Assembly: GCA_020247005.1 (NCBI GenBank)
Contig: JADCJN010000032.1
Location: 1 to 32,897 of the forward strand
Length of the DNA: 32,897 nt
Direction of reading: 5' to 3'
Origin: Silvanigrellales bacterium
GTDB taxonomy: Bacteria; Bdellovibrionota_B; Oligoflexia; Silvanigrellales; Silvanigrellaceae
The notes below the pieces were generated by a model. It had not been told where the DNA came from. It did no database searches and was given only the letters and a program-made list of their open reading frames with translations. Each line of letters opens with the position of its first letter. The stretch's first letter is position 1. Position numbers and translations under genes: made by a program. Shown here piece after piece: positions 8,006 through 16,343 of the stretch.

Positions 8006-9540
8006 CCCGCACTCTTCTGACGTTGCTGAGCACAGCGACAGTGGCGTGCGTTTCGTCCCCGTCGGGGCGTGAAGGCGCTCCGCAAAACAAGGCCCTCATC
8101 GCACCCGTGGCTTCGGGCAACCTTGCTGCGGCGAGCGAATTGCAAACACACCTCACTTCGGGTGTGGTCGGTTTGTCGCTCACCGTCCAACGGCCATCGC
8201 CCACCCAAAGCTCGTTTCTCGATGTGGTGTTCCGCAATGCCGAAGGCACTGAGCAGGCGTTCACGCACGCGTTTGCGGAAACGACCCTCCCCTCCCAGGC
8301 AACGGCACTTGTGTTTCCGCTGGCGCCCGGGCTTTGGACGCTCGAAAAAACCGTACTGGGCATTGGAAATTCACGAGTGCCTTTTTCCCTGCTCACGCCT
8401 TCAGAGGGTCTTCTGACCTTCGAATCGAAAAAAGGCGGCTTGCTCCACCTTGGGGAATTGAAAATCGCGATGTCCGCTCCGCAATCGGCTGAATCGAATG
8501 CGCACACCGACGTGCGAACAACCTATCTTCCCTTCACACCCCCGCGAGCAAGCGTTTGGAAGGCGTTCCTAGAGGCTTTGGAATCGCTGGCTCTCGAGCG
8601 ACTGGCTTCTGACCCAGACAACTCCACTGACTCTGAAACGGACACTGATACAGACTCCGAATCGAAAAAAAGCTTACGCGTTGTGCAGGTTTCGACGCCG
8701 CTTCTTTTTGAAGAAGGCGAGGATGCGGAAAAAAAGGCCTTCGATCTGCAGAGCCGTTACGTTGGTCTTCTTTCGAATGCACCAGGCTACGCGTTTTTCG
8801 AGTCGGAAACGGGGCGCGTGACTCGGGTAAAATCGACGCCCGTCGGCGGCCTTCCGGATCTCCACATCTTCACGCATCAAGTGCTCGACGCCAAACACAT
8901 TGCATTCAAAGGAGGGTGCCTTCCTCTAGACGCCGCCCGTTTCCTGCCCGACTGCCCTCTGGCAACGCTCCTTCCCGACCTCTCGGCGCCGCGCACCGTT
9001 GAACCCCTGTTGCAAGGAACTTTTCGATACCTTGGATTCCTGGATGTCGTCGCCTCCACGAAAACATTTTCCTTACGTCACGAGTGGCCGGAGGCCGTGC
9101 GAGTCCCTGTGGCCGCATGGCTAGGCAAAGTCGTTCCGACCTCTTTCGTCTTGGGCGAAAGACTCCGCACCAAGCCTCCGGGCTCGTGGGACTTTGTGGA
9201 CGCGAATGGGGCCACGCTGCAAGGAATTCCTCCTGGCGAAAAATCGCTTTTCGAAAGGCTTCAGTCCGACATCCATGCCTGTGCACAGGATCTTTGGCGT
9301 GCAGATCCTTTGGCTCCCACGGAATTCCTGCTCTGGATCCAGCCCCCTTCCGACGGTAAGATTTCTGTCAGTGCGGCCCGAAGCCATGGATTCGCAGGTC
9401 CAGGTTTGCGCCATCTCGAAGCCTGCCTGGCTTCGAAGGCGGCTGCGTTGGACGCGTCCAAAATCTCACCACTTTCCGCTTTTTCGCCACCCTCGCCACC
9501 CTCGCATTTTGGGCAGGGAATCGGCGCCCGCTTCCATTGA
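7981..9540 (+). CDS. lipoprotein of unknown function, 519 aa
   Basis: An Arg-rich N-terminus and a hydrophobic stretch end in the lipobox T-V-A-C (Cys23), predicting a secreted, lipid-anchored protein. No family is recognised. The mature part is serine- and proline-containing and probably globular. It is broken by an acidic low-complexity linker of alternating Asp, Ser, Thr and Glu encoded at about 8617-8668. Near the C-terminus, an I-H-A-C-A-Q-D-L-W segment and a cysteine in L-E-A-C-L-A could form a disulfide. The start is supported by GGTGGAG just upstream and by the 25-base overlap with the HAD gene, which implies translational coupling. The gene is the fourth of a plus-strand run led by fadI. 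Confidence 0.7.
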   Translation: MARRRRTLTRTLLTLLSTATVACVSSPSGREGAPQNKALIAPVASGNLAAASELQTHLTSGVVGLSLTVQRPSPTQSSFLDVVFRNAEGTEQAFTHAFAETTLPSQATALVFPLAPGLWTLEKTVLGIGNSRVPFSLLTPSEGLLTFESKKGGLLHLGELKIAMSAPQSAESNAHTDVRTTYLPFTPPRASVWKAFLEALESLALERLASDPDNSTDSETDTDTDSESKKSLRVVQVSTPLLFEEGEDAEKKAFDLQSRYVGLLSNAPGYAFFESETGRVTRVKSTPVGGLPDLHIFTHQVLDAKHIAFKGGCLPLDAARFLPDCPLATLLPDLSAPRTVEPLLQGTFRYLGFLDVVASTKTFSLRHEWPEAVRVPVAAWLGKVVPTSFVLGERLRTKPPGSWDFVDANGATLQGIPPGEKSLFERLQSDIHACAQDLWRADPLAPTEFLLWIQPPSDGKISVSAARSHGFAGPGLRHLEACLASKAAALDASKISPLSAFSPPSPPSHFGQGIGARFH

Positions 9541-9590
9541 CAGGTGCCTCAGTTCAGGCTCAACGCGCAGTGAAGGGAGGATTTTTCACA

Positions 9591-10472
9591 ATGGAATTCC
9601 GTTCGAAATACGAACAGAAGCCAAATGAAAAGACTCTCTTCATGGGCATCGCTCTCGGGGGACTGTTTTTAAGCGGAACCTTGTTTGCGTGTGAACCGAG
9701 CGACGCTCTTCGCTCTCGTCTGGAGGCCCGTTTTGGGGCACCTCCTGTCGAAGCCGCGATATGGAAAGTCGAGGGGACGAAAGACGAAGGAGCAAAAAAA
9801 GAAGGAACGAAAAACGAAGAAGCGAAAGGCCAGGAAACCACAGACGACTCCGAACGTGCGTCAGGCCCCAACCAAACGCGTGCGGGAGCCGACGCACTCG
9901 ACGTGGCCGGCGGACCTCGTACGGGTGCTGTCTCGTTCCAAGAGGGCAACCGTTCCAATTGGTATCGCCTCGTGCTGCCCGATGCGGGCGTCTACCGAAT
10001 CGAGTTCGCAGCGCACGAAGACGCCGTGGGGCTTGATGCAGAGATTTTTGAAGACGGTCTTCCTCGCCCTTTGGGTTCCAGCGAAACGTTGGAGGCTCTG
10101 CGGCCGCGTGACCTCTACGTGCGCGTCGCTGCGCCCGAGCCACGCGCGCGCGGCTCCTACCGTTTGTCGGTCGCTCCCACGTCTCAACCTCTCGTGGAAA
10201 ACGTGAAAGGGCATGTTCTGCGGTTCAATGGCACCCACGCAACGCTCGATTTGGGTGCAGAAGACGGCATGAAAGTCGGCCTGCGGGGGCTCATTCTCCG
10301 ACCCAATGCCTCCTCGGTCGAGTTCGTTGTCAAAAAGGTGCTGACGCGTTCGAGCAGCGTTGAAGCACGCACGGAGCTCAAATTGGCCGACGTGGGTGCG
10401 CGGGCCCGCGTCACAGGAACACAGGAAACCTTCACGCCGAGTCACAGAGAAACACGCACGACGCGAGAATAG
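9591..10472 (+). CDS. lipoprotein with PPC-like domain, 293 aa
   Basis: A 34-residue leader ends in L-F-A-C, a plausible lipobox. The mature protein has a charged, repetitive linker (Lys-Glu-Gly-Thr-rich units such as K-N-E-E-A-K, about 60-85). A beta-rich segment follows at about 120-200, with W-Y-R-L-V-L-P-D-A-G-V-Y-R-I-E-F, which resembles bacterial pre-peptidase C-terminal (PPC) domains. The last 90 residues (L-D-L-G-A-E-D-G-M-K-V-G and V-E-F-V-V-K-K-V-L) look like a small beta-barrel of the kind that ends FlgT-like envelope proteins. These domain links are impressions, not established. The start at 9591 is chosen over a longer TTG frame because GGGAGG precedes it. Role unknown; likely co-transcribed with its neighbours. 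Confidence 0.7.
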   Translation: MEFRSKYEQKPNEKTLFMGIALGGLFLSGTLFACEPSDALRSRLEARFGAPPVEAAIWKVEGTKDEGAKKEGTKNEEAKGQETTDDSERASGPNQTRAGADALDVAGGPRTGAVSFQEGNRSNWYRLVLPDAGVYRIEFAAHEDAVGLDAEIFEDGLPRPLGSSETLEALRPRDLYVRVAAPEPRARGSYRLSVAPTSQPLVENVKGHVLRFNGTHATLDLGAEDGMKVGLRGLILRPNASSVEFVVKKVLTRSSSVEARTELKLADVGARARVTGTQETFTPSHRETRTTRE

Positions 10473-10514
10473 TTCGCCCGCGTTTTGCTCTCTCTTTTAT
10501 TGCCAGGAGACTCC

Positions 10515-11471
10515 TTGCACCCTTTGCACCGAAGATTTCTGTTTCTTCTTGGAATGGCCATGCACGCCCTTTTGGGTGCCGCCCTGCTGTCGTGCAAAAA
10601 AACGCCGAACGCCCGTGATGGCAACGTGAAGGCCCTGGAGTCTTCGAATGGAACATCCCTCCTCTTTGCTCTGACCCTTGCCGACGAAACTGACGTCAAT
10701 GAGCTCCGCACCCGCATGAATGCGACATCGGCAGAGTTTGGACTCCCGCAGCGCTCTTTGCCGGTGTGTTTCTTTCGCGCCTCGGAACTTTCGCCCGAAG
10801 AGCGCGCCGCGTTCGGCACGCACATGGGCTCTTTTTCTTCGCTTCCACGCCCTCTTCTTGCAACCAAAGTTCAGGCGTTGCGCGCCAACGCCTTGGACTT
10901 TTCGCAGGCAAACACCCTTGTCGACTCCCTTGCGACAGCGGAAGGCTTGTCTGCCGAAGCTGTGCAGGCTTTGTTCTCGCAGGAAATCGTCGCAGCCTCC
11001 GCTGTGGGTGTTGACGACGCCAAGCTCACGCGCTTTGCCGAAGGACTTGCCACTCGGCCCGTGGAGTCCCCTCTTGTCGACTTTGGCGACGTGTCGTGCG
11101 CCATGAGCGACATTGTCGCTGTGCTCGATGGAACTCCCCTTCCGGATCAAGCGGCGCAGAATACGGTGACAACCTCTCAAAACGGCGGCGTCACCTTACG
11201 GACTTCCGGAGCATCCGACGCCAGTGCGACCTCGCCAACCTTGGGCCTGGTGAACTACACGCCACTTCAGCGCAAGGGCATCAACATCCTTCTGCCCATG
11301 TTCATTTGGGCAACCAATTCGCTGAGCTTCGAAAATCCCCTCATTTTTGGAACTCAGAAGGGGAATTTCTACAACCGAGAAAGAGCGGGACAAATCTCGA
11401 GAACAAGCGAACGCATCGGATTCGCGAGTCGCGCGAAGTTCATACCCCCCTTGCGCGGTCGGCCCCGCTAA
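10515..11471 (+). CDS. lipoprotein of unknown function, 318 aa
   Basis: The leader ends L-L-S-C (Cys27), a good lipobox. The mature protein contains a helical stretch (about 110-190) rich in Ala, Glu and Leu, with F-S-Q-A-N-T-L-V-D-S-L and a repeat-like F-S-Q-E-I-V. Beyond that it is Thr/Ser-rich, with a basic tail. I recognise no family. The TTG at 10515 is chosen because CCAGGAGA lies five bases upstream; an earlier TTG lacks a ribosome site and an ATG 36 bases on would shorten the leader. It is the last gene of the plus-strand run. Its stop overlaps that of convergent fbpC by 4 bases, so no separate terminator fits between them. Confidence 0.65.
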   Translation: MHPLHRRFLFLLGMAMHALLGAALLSCKKTPNARDGNVKALESSNGTSLLFALTLADETDVNELRTRMNATSAEFGLPQRSLPVCFFRASELSPEERAAFGTHMGSFSSLPRPLLATKVQALRANALDFSQANTLVDSLATAEGLSAEAVQALFSQEIVAASAVGVDDAKLTRFAEGLATRPVESPLVDFGDVSCAMSDIVAVLDGTPLPDQAAQNTVTTSQNGGVTLRTSGASDASATSPTLGLVNYTPLQRKGINILLPMFIWATNSLSFENPLIFGTQKGNFYNRERAGQISRTSERIGFASRAKFIPPLRGRPR

Positions 11472-12709
11472 ACCTCCGCGAGCGCGCTTGCGAACACATG
11501 CACAGCACCCGGCTCGAAACGAACTTGCACGGGCACAGGAAGCGACTGCAGCCCTTCGCTCCACTTGGGAAACAGCTGACGCCAATGGGAGCCTGCCACG
11601 CGCGCGGTCAGGGGCCGAGACAGGCCGCCCAAGGGATCTAACGTCACGAGCACTTCATGCCCAAGCCACCGCGCGCTGCGTGCCTGCGCCAAAAATCGAC
11701 CCTGGCTCGGGGCTTTTGAAAAGAGGCCTTCTGGCGGTTGAGGCTCCAAAAGAACGCCTTCCGGACGCACGATCACGTCGAGACGTGCTCCCGCACCCAG
11801 AGACTCAGCAACACGCGAGGCATCCAAGAGAAATGAAAAATTCCCCACGCGGGCGCGCACCGAATCGTCTCCCGCAGAGGGACTCCGCTCCAGGTGGGCT
11901 TCAAAAACATTGAGGGCACCTAAGAAACGAGCCGCAAAAGCCGTCCGTGGGGAAAAGTAGAGTGACGTTGGCGTGCCATCGTGTTCAACTTTGCCTTCGT
12001 TCAAAACGACGACTCGGTCGGCGATGGCCATGGCCTCTTCCGGGTCGTGCGTCACGATGATGGCGGCGCAGCCACTTTCCCGCAAGACTTCGAGAGTTTC
12101 GCTGCGCACGCTTTCGCGCAGGGCGCTGTCGAGACCCGAAAACGGCTCGTCGAGGAGCAACAGCCGAGGCTCTGGAGCCAATGCCCGCGCCAATGCGACG
12201 CGTTGCTGCTGGCCGCCCGAAAGGGCATGTGCGGGGCTTTCTGCTCGACTTTCCAGCCCCACCCGCGCCAGAAGCGCCATGGCCCGTTCCCGTGCCGACT
12301 TCGAAACCGGAGCGCCAAGCCACCGAAAGGCGTGGGCGCGCGTCTCGAGCCCAAAAAGAACATTTTCCAAGACACTCAAGTGAGGAAAAAGAGCGAAGTC
12401 TTGAAACACGAGACCAACGCCGCGTTGTTCGGGCGGAAGCGTAAATTTTCGACTGGAAACAACACTTCCCTCGAGCGCAATTTCACCTTCATGTACGGGC
12501 TCGAGACCACAAACAAGACGCAACAGCGTGCTTTTCCCGCACCCCGAAGGGCCCAGAAGAGCCACGACTTCGCCTTGTGCAACATGAAGAGAAACGCCAG
12601 AAAGGGTGCGCACGTCACCGTAGGCGTGTGAAACGCCAGACACGTTGAGAGGAAGGCGTCCTGGCGCGCCAGGAGAGTGCGCATGAAGGGAAGGGAGAGA
12701 TTGAGTCAA
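11468..12709 (-). CDS. fbpC: ferric-iron ABC transporter ATPase FbpC
   Basis: This 413-residue protein is the cytoplasmic ATPase that powers Fe(III) import from the periplasm. It has Walker A (G-P-S-G-C-G-K-S-T), the Q-loop (V-F-Q-D-F-A-L-F-P-H), the signature L-S-G-G-Q-Q-Q-R, Walker B (L-L-L-L-D-E-P-F-S-G-L-D) and the H-loop (I-V-T-H-D). A TOBE-like C-terminal domain of about 130 residues follows, as in FbpC/AfuC and polyamine-type ATPases. A loop of about 12 residues after F-G-L-E (A-F-R-W-L-G-A-P) is longer than usual. The TTG start at 12709 has AAGGAAGG upstream, lying inside the end of fbpB, so the two are translationally linked. Iron specificity comes from the context of fbpA and the Fur box. 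Confidence 0.9.
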   Translation of the reverse strand: MTQSLPSLHAHSPGAPGRLPLNVSGVSHAYGDVRTLSGVSLHVAQGEVVALLGPSGCGKSTLLRLVCGLEPVHEGEIALEGSVVSSRKFTLPPEQRGVGLVFQDFALFPHLSVLENVLFGLETRAHAFRWLGAPVSKSARERAMALLARVGLESRAESPAHALSGGQQQRVALARALAPEPRLLLLDEPFSGLDSALRESVRSETLEVLRESGCAAIIVTHDPEEAMAIADRVVVLNEGKVEHDGTPTSLYFSPRTAFAARFLGALNVFEAHLERSPSAGDDSVRARVGNFSFLLDASRVAESLGAGARLDVIVRPEGVLLEPQPPEGLFSKAPSQGRFLAQARSARWLGHEVLVTLDPLGGLSRPLTARVAGSHWRQLFPKWSEGLQSLPVPVQVRFEPGAVHVFASALAEV

Positions 12710-12713
12710 GACT

Positions 12714-14261
12714 TCAATTCCTTCCTTGTGAGAGCTTTTGAAGGACGATGACAGGCAAAATGCCCACCACCATAATGAGCAGGGCCGCAGGCGAAGCCGC
12801 TGTCAGTCGCTCGTCGGAGGCCAAGTGGTAGGTGTGCACCGCCAGTGTGTCGAAGTCGAAGGGGCGCAACAGAAGTGTGGCCGGAAGTTCCTTCACCACG
12901 TCCACGAACACAAGAACAAGAGCCGCTGCCGCGCTCGCCCGGGTCAGCGGCAGGTGAACTCGAAGGAAGGTGCGTAAGGGGGTTGCCCCCAGCACCCGCG
13001 CCGTGCCTTCCAAGGAGGGTGTCACTCGGCCCAATGCGGCCTGAAAACTTTGGAGGGGAATGGCGCCAAAACGCACAGCATAGGCATACACGAGGCCTCC
13101 GGCGGTGCCGCTGAGCAGGAGCCCAGGGTCGACCCCTGTCACCGCTTGCCACGCATCGCCCACCAGCGCATCGGCGGCTCCCAACGGAAACAGCACGCCC
13201 ACGGCGAGAACGGCGCCCGGCATCGCGTAACCCAGCGACGCGGCGTTCACGCCGGCACGCGCCAAAAAACCGCGCGCGTTACGGGAGCTCCAAGCAAGAA
13301 GTGCCCCAGCGCCACAACACACGCAACCGGCCACGAGGGCCAGCGAAAAGCTTCGCAACGCCATGGTTCCAAACGAAGCATCGACGGCACGCCAACCTTC
13401 TGTTGCGACACGAAAGGAAAGGAGAGCCGTGGGAAGGGCGAAACCAAAGACAACAGGCAATGCGCAAAATGCCGTTGCGAGCCAGCCCTTCGTTCCCGAA
13501 AGCTTTGTGCGTTCGCTTCGAGCCGTCGCATGCCCGCCCTGAAAGTAACGCGCACGCCGTCTTGCGGCTTTTTCGATGCCCAGAAGAACGAACGCACATG
13601 CGAGCAAAATGAGCGCAAGCCTTGCGGCGCCTGCCTTGCTGCCAAGCGCAAACCAGGTGCGATAGACCCCGGTGCTCATGGTGTCGATGGCGAAATATTC
13701 GACCGTTCCAAAGTCGGCGACCACTTCCATGGTGGCCATGGCTGCACCTGCAACGAGCGAAGGACGCGCAAGCGGCAACGCGACGCGAAAAAAAGCCGCG
13801 AGCGACGAACACCCCAGCACGCGTGCGGCATCCACCAAGCGGCTCGACTGCTCAAGAAAAGTCGCCCGCGCAAGCAGATAAACATAGGGCGACAGCACAA
13901 CCGCAAACAGCGCAGCAGCCACTGGCAAGCTGCGGATGTCGGGAAACACACCTTGAAAGGCATCCGTATACACGTAGGCCAAAATGTAAGGCGGCGAGGC
14001 AAAAGGGAGCAGCAGCATCCACGACAAACTCTTGCGCAGAGGAAAGTCGTGACGGGCCACGAGCCAGGCGCTCACGCTTCCCAACACCAGCACGCCCGGA
14101 AGAACGAGGGCAACAAGCGAAAGAGTGGACGCAACGTAACCTCCAAGCACCGTGTTCCACAGGTGCGTGAAGGTGTCGTCGGGCAGGGCAAACCCCTGAA
14201 CAAAGAGCGAACCCACGGGCACGAGAAACAACAAAAGGAGCAAGACAGGGACGAGCGTCAC
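12714..14261 (-). CDS. fbpB: ferric-iron ABC transporter permease FbpB
   Basis: This inner-membrane permease of about 515 residues is made of two homologous halves, each with roughly six hydrophobic segments, as in FbpB/HitB/SfuB. Two EAA-type coupling loops are visible: D-A-A-R-V-L-G-C then R-V-A-L-P-L in the first half, and G-T-A-R-V-L-G-A then R-V-H-L-P-L in the second. They would dock on FbpC. The frame stays open to an ATG at 14378, overlapping fbpA by 95 bases. I prefer the GTG at 14261, 22 bases after the fbpA stop, because it directly precedes the first membrane span; its ribosome site (GGGG) is weak, so the start is uncertain. The stop lies 4 bases from the fbpC start. Confidence 0.87.
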   Translation of the reverse strand: MTLVPVLLLLLFLVPVGSLFVQGFALPDDTFTHLWNTVLGGYVASTLSLVALVLPGVLVLGSVSAWLVARHDFPLRKSLSWMLLLPFASPPYILAYVYTDAFQGVFPDIRSLPVAAALFAVVLSPYVYLLARATFLEQSSRLVDAARVLGCSSLAAFFRVALPLARPSLVAGAAMATMEVVADFGTVEYFAIDTMSTGVYRTWFALGSKAGAARLALILLACAFVLLGIEKAARRRARYFQGGHATARSERTKLSGTKGWLATAFCALPVVFGFALPTALLSFRVATEGWRAVDASFGTMALRSFSLALVAGCVCCGAGALLAWSSRNARGFLARAGVNAASLGYAMPGAVLAVGVLFPLGAADALVGDAWQAVTGVDPGLLLSGTAGGLVYAYAVRFGAIPLQSFQAALGRVTPSLEGTARVLGATPLRTFLRVHLPLTRASAAAALVLVFVDVVKELPATLLLRPFDFDTLAVHTYHLASDERLTAASPAALLIMVVGILPVIVLQKLSQGRN

Positions 14262-14283
14262 TTGGGAACCCCGGAAACGAGCC

Positions 14284-15390
14284 TTATCTCCAGCCGGCCT
14301 TGTCGAGGATACGGATGGCAGTAGGAGAATTTGCCGCGACCTTCGAAAGGGGAACCGTATCGAATTTCGGGCTCCCAAAAGCCTTTACCACGGGTGCCGG
14401 TTCCACGCCCACAACGGCAGGAAATTCAAACATCGCGTTGGCTATTTTCGACTGCGACTCCTTGGAAAGCCAAAAATCGATGTACTTGCGGGCCGCCGCT
14501 GCGTGGGGAGCGTTCTTCACAAGGCCCACACCACTCACATTCACGTGGGTGCCCCGGTCGCCCTGATTGGGAAAAAGCAGAGCGATGTTTTGCATGGTCT
14601 TCTTGTCTTCGTCGGTGTTCGACGCAAGCAAGCGTCCCGCGTAGTAGCTGTTCACCACGGCGATTTGGCCACGGCCCGCGGCAATGGCTTTCAGTTGGTC
14701 GGTGTCGCCACCTTCCGGTTTTCGGGCAAGGTTTTGCGTCACACCTCTGGCCCAGCTTTCTGTCTTTTCTTCACCGAGTGCGGTGACCAGGGACGCTGCG
14801 AGGCTCTGGTTGTACACGTGGTTGGAGCTCCGAACCAAAACACGGCCCTTCCATTTTGGATCCGCAAGATCTTCGTAGGAAGTGATTTCTCCTTCCTTGA
14901 TCTTCGACTTGTCGTACGCAATGACGCGGGCGCGGAACGACACAGCTGTCCACTCGTCGTCACTGTCGCGCAGGTGCGCAGGCACCCCATCCGTGACTGT
15001 TGACGACTTCAGTTTACCGAAAAGCCCCGCGGATTTCGCAACCTGAAGGTTGCCCACATCCACAGTCATGAGGACATCGGCAGGGCTCCGCTTGCCTTCG
15101 GCCTTCATGCGCTCAACGAGCTGCGCGGCTTCCTTCACCGACACCACGTTCACCCGAATGCCCGTGGCTTTTGTAAAGGCATCATTGATTTCCTTGTCCA
15201 CATCGTAGTGGCGCGAGCTGTAGACGTTCACAACGGCGCTCTCAGACGCCTGCCCGCCCGCAGCCTGCGTCTGGCCATAGGCACCCGAGCTGAAGGGCAG
15301 GAGCGCGGAAACCACCGCGCCCAAAAAAACGGAGGGAAGGGCGCGGGAAAGAACAGCAAAAAGGCGACGATGCGTAGGGTTCTGTTGCAC
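14284..15390 (-). CDS. fbpA: ferric-iron binding periplasmic protein FbpA
   Basis: This 368-residue periplasmic solute-binding protein captures Fe(III) for FbpBC. The signal peptide runs to about residue 39 (ending G-A-Y-G). The mature domain opens with V-N-V-Y-S-S-R-H-Y-D, whose His61/Tyr62 is a usual iron-site segment. It contains the paired Tyr249-Tyr250 in V-V-N-S-Y-Y-A-G-R, the hallmark iron ligands of the FbpA/FutA/HitA class. An ATG 69 bases upstream is open, but it lies inside the Fur box. I therefore take the GTG at 15390, which has AAGGGA six bases upstream and leaves a normal leader. This is the first gene of fbpABC. Repression by Fur-Fe2+ is predicted from the operator. Confidence 0.9.
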   Translation of the reverse strand: MQQNPTHRRLFAVLSRALPSVFLGAVVSALLPFSSGAYGQTQAAGGQASESAVVNVYSSRHYDVDKEINDAFTKATGIRVNVVSVKEAAQLVERMKAEGKRSPADVLMTVDVGNLQVAKSAGLFGKLKSSTVTDGVPAHLRDSDDEWTAVSFRARVIAYDKSKIKEGEITSYEDLADPKWKGRVLVRSSNHVYNQSLAASLVTALGEEKTESWARGVTQNLARKPEGGDTDQLKAIAAGRGQIAVVNSYYAGRLLASNTDEDKKTMQNIALLFPNQGDRGTHVNVSGVGLVKNAPHAAAARKYIDFWLSKESQSKIANAMFEFPAVVGVEPAPVVKAFGSPKFDTVPLSKVAANSPTAIRILDKAGWR

Positions 15391-15442
15391 GAAGGATCCC
15401 TTTCTGAGCGAGGAAAACGACTCTTCGCCGACCTTAACGACA

Positions 15443-15459
15443 TTGAGAATCATTTTCAA
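15443..15459 (-). promoter_or_regulatory. Fur box controlling fbpABC
   Basis: The bases TTGAGAATCATTTTCAA form an 8-1-8 inverted repeat with one mismatch. They match the Fur 7-1-7 consensus (TGATAAT-N-ATTATCA) at 12 of 14 positions. The site lies about 55 bases upstream of the chosen fbpA start. On the minus strand the same bases begin with TTGAAA, a plausible -35 element, so bound Fur would block RNA polymerase. The match is seen directly; control by Fur is inferred. Confidence 0.8.
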
Positions 15460-15475
15460 GTACAGTCCGCGCTCT

Positions 15476-15498
15476 GGCCGGGACTTTGGATCCCGGCC
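15476..15498 (-). other. GC-rich hairpin between ppi and fbpA
   Basis: A perfect 8-bp stem (GGCCGGGA at 15476-15483 and TCCCGGCC at 15491-15498, 7-base loop) lies between the ppi stop at 15513 and the Fur box. It stands where a terminator for ppi would be expected. No T run follows on either strand, so intrinsic termination is not established; it may instead pause polymerase or stabilise an mRNA end. Confidence 0.45.
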
Positions 15499-15512
15499 CG
15501 CCCCACAGGGCG

Positions 15513-16316
15513 TTATTTGTCGAGCGTGAAGGCCTCAATCACAACGGGAGTCACAGGCACGTCGGAGTGCATGCCCTGGTTTCCTGTGCGCACTTTCGCA
15601 ATTTTGTCGACGATGTCCATACCTTCGCTCACCTTACCCACCACGGTGTAGCCGGGGTTGCCAGGCGACGCGTTCAAGAAAGCGTTGTCTTTCAGGTTGA
15701 TGAAAAATTGAGTGGTTGCCGAGTTCGGGTCGCTCGTTCGCGCCATGGCCATGGTGCCACGGTCATTCTTCAGGCCGTTGCCCGATTCGATTTTCGCCGC
15801 CTTAAAGCCTGCGTCTTCGCGGTTCGACATTTTCGCGTCCATTCCGCCCTGTATCATGAAGCCATCAATAACACGGTGAAAAATGCGGTCTTTGTAGAAG
15901 CCCTGCTCCATCGCCTTGATGATGTTTTTGAGGTTCGCGTTGCCGGTTCCCGCCTCCTCAAGGTCTTTGGCGGTTTCGCCTGCAATGGGCGTGGTGCGCC
16001 AATAGAGGTCGAGCTTTATAGTGCCCTGGTTCGTTTTCAGGGTGGCTTTCTTCACTTCAAATTCGACGTCGCCAATTTTCATCGTTTTCTTTCCTTTTGC
16101 AGGGCTTGTTTTTTTCGAAGGAGTTTCTGTTTTTTTCTTCTCAAGCGGCTTTGCGGCAGGAGCCGCTTTGCCGTCAGACTTCACCTCGGGGACTTTCGCC
16201 TCCTGCGACAGTGCGGCGGGCGAGAAGACGCCCATGGAAAGGCCCACCATGGCCACAAGGCTCACACGGCGGGCTACTTTGGAAGTAGAAAAAAAACAAG
16301 GGGAAGCATTGCGCAT
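15513..16316 (-). CDS. exported cyclophilin peptidyl-prolyl isomerase
   Basis: This 267-residue cyclophilin-type isomerase catalyses cis-trans isomerisation of Xaa-Pro bonds and should act in the periplasm. A signal peptide covers about residues 1-37 (ending A-A-L-S). A Lys/Ala/Pro-rich linker follows to about 78. The cyclophilin domain spans 85-267, with F-Y-K-D-R-I-F-H-R-V-I-D-G-F-M-I-Q-G-G holding the catalytic Arg and the Phe/Met/Gln pocket, and Q-F-F-I-N-L further on. The K-N-I-I-K-A-M insertion before this motif is slightly longer than in E. coli PpiA. AAGGAG lies before the ATG. The start is 27 bases after the thrS stop, so the two are probably one transcript. Confidence 0.9.
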   Translation of the reverse strand: MRNASPCFFSTSKVARRVSLVAMVGLSMGVFSPAALSQEAKVPEVKSDGKAAPAAKPLEKKKTETPSKKTSPAKGKKTMKIGDVEFEVKKATLKTNQGTIKLDLYWRTTPIAGETAKDLEEAGTGNANLKNIIKAMEQGFYKDRIFHRVIDGFMIQGGMDAKMSNREDAGFKAAKIESGNGLKNDRGTMAMARTSDPNSATTQFFINLKDNAFLNASPGNPGYTVVGKVSEGMDIVDKIAKVRTGNQGMHSDVPVTPVVIEAFTLDK

Positions 16317-16343
16317 GAAAGGGCTCCTTCGGGTGTGGGGACT

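Noticed and set aside
13050-14324. A plus-strand open frame of 424 codons opposite fbpB
   Set aside because: The product is Lys/Arg/His/Gln-rich without structure, the usual complement of a hydrophobic membrane protein gene.
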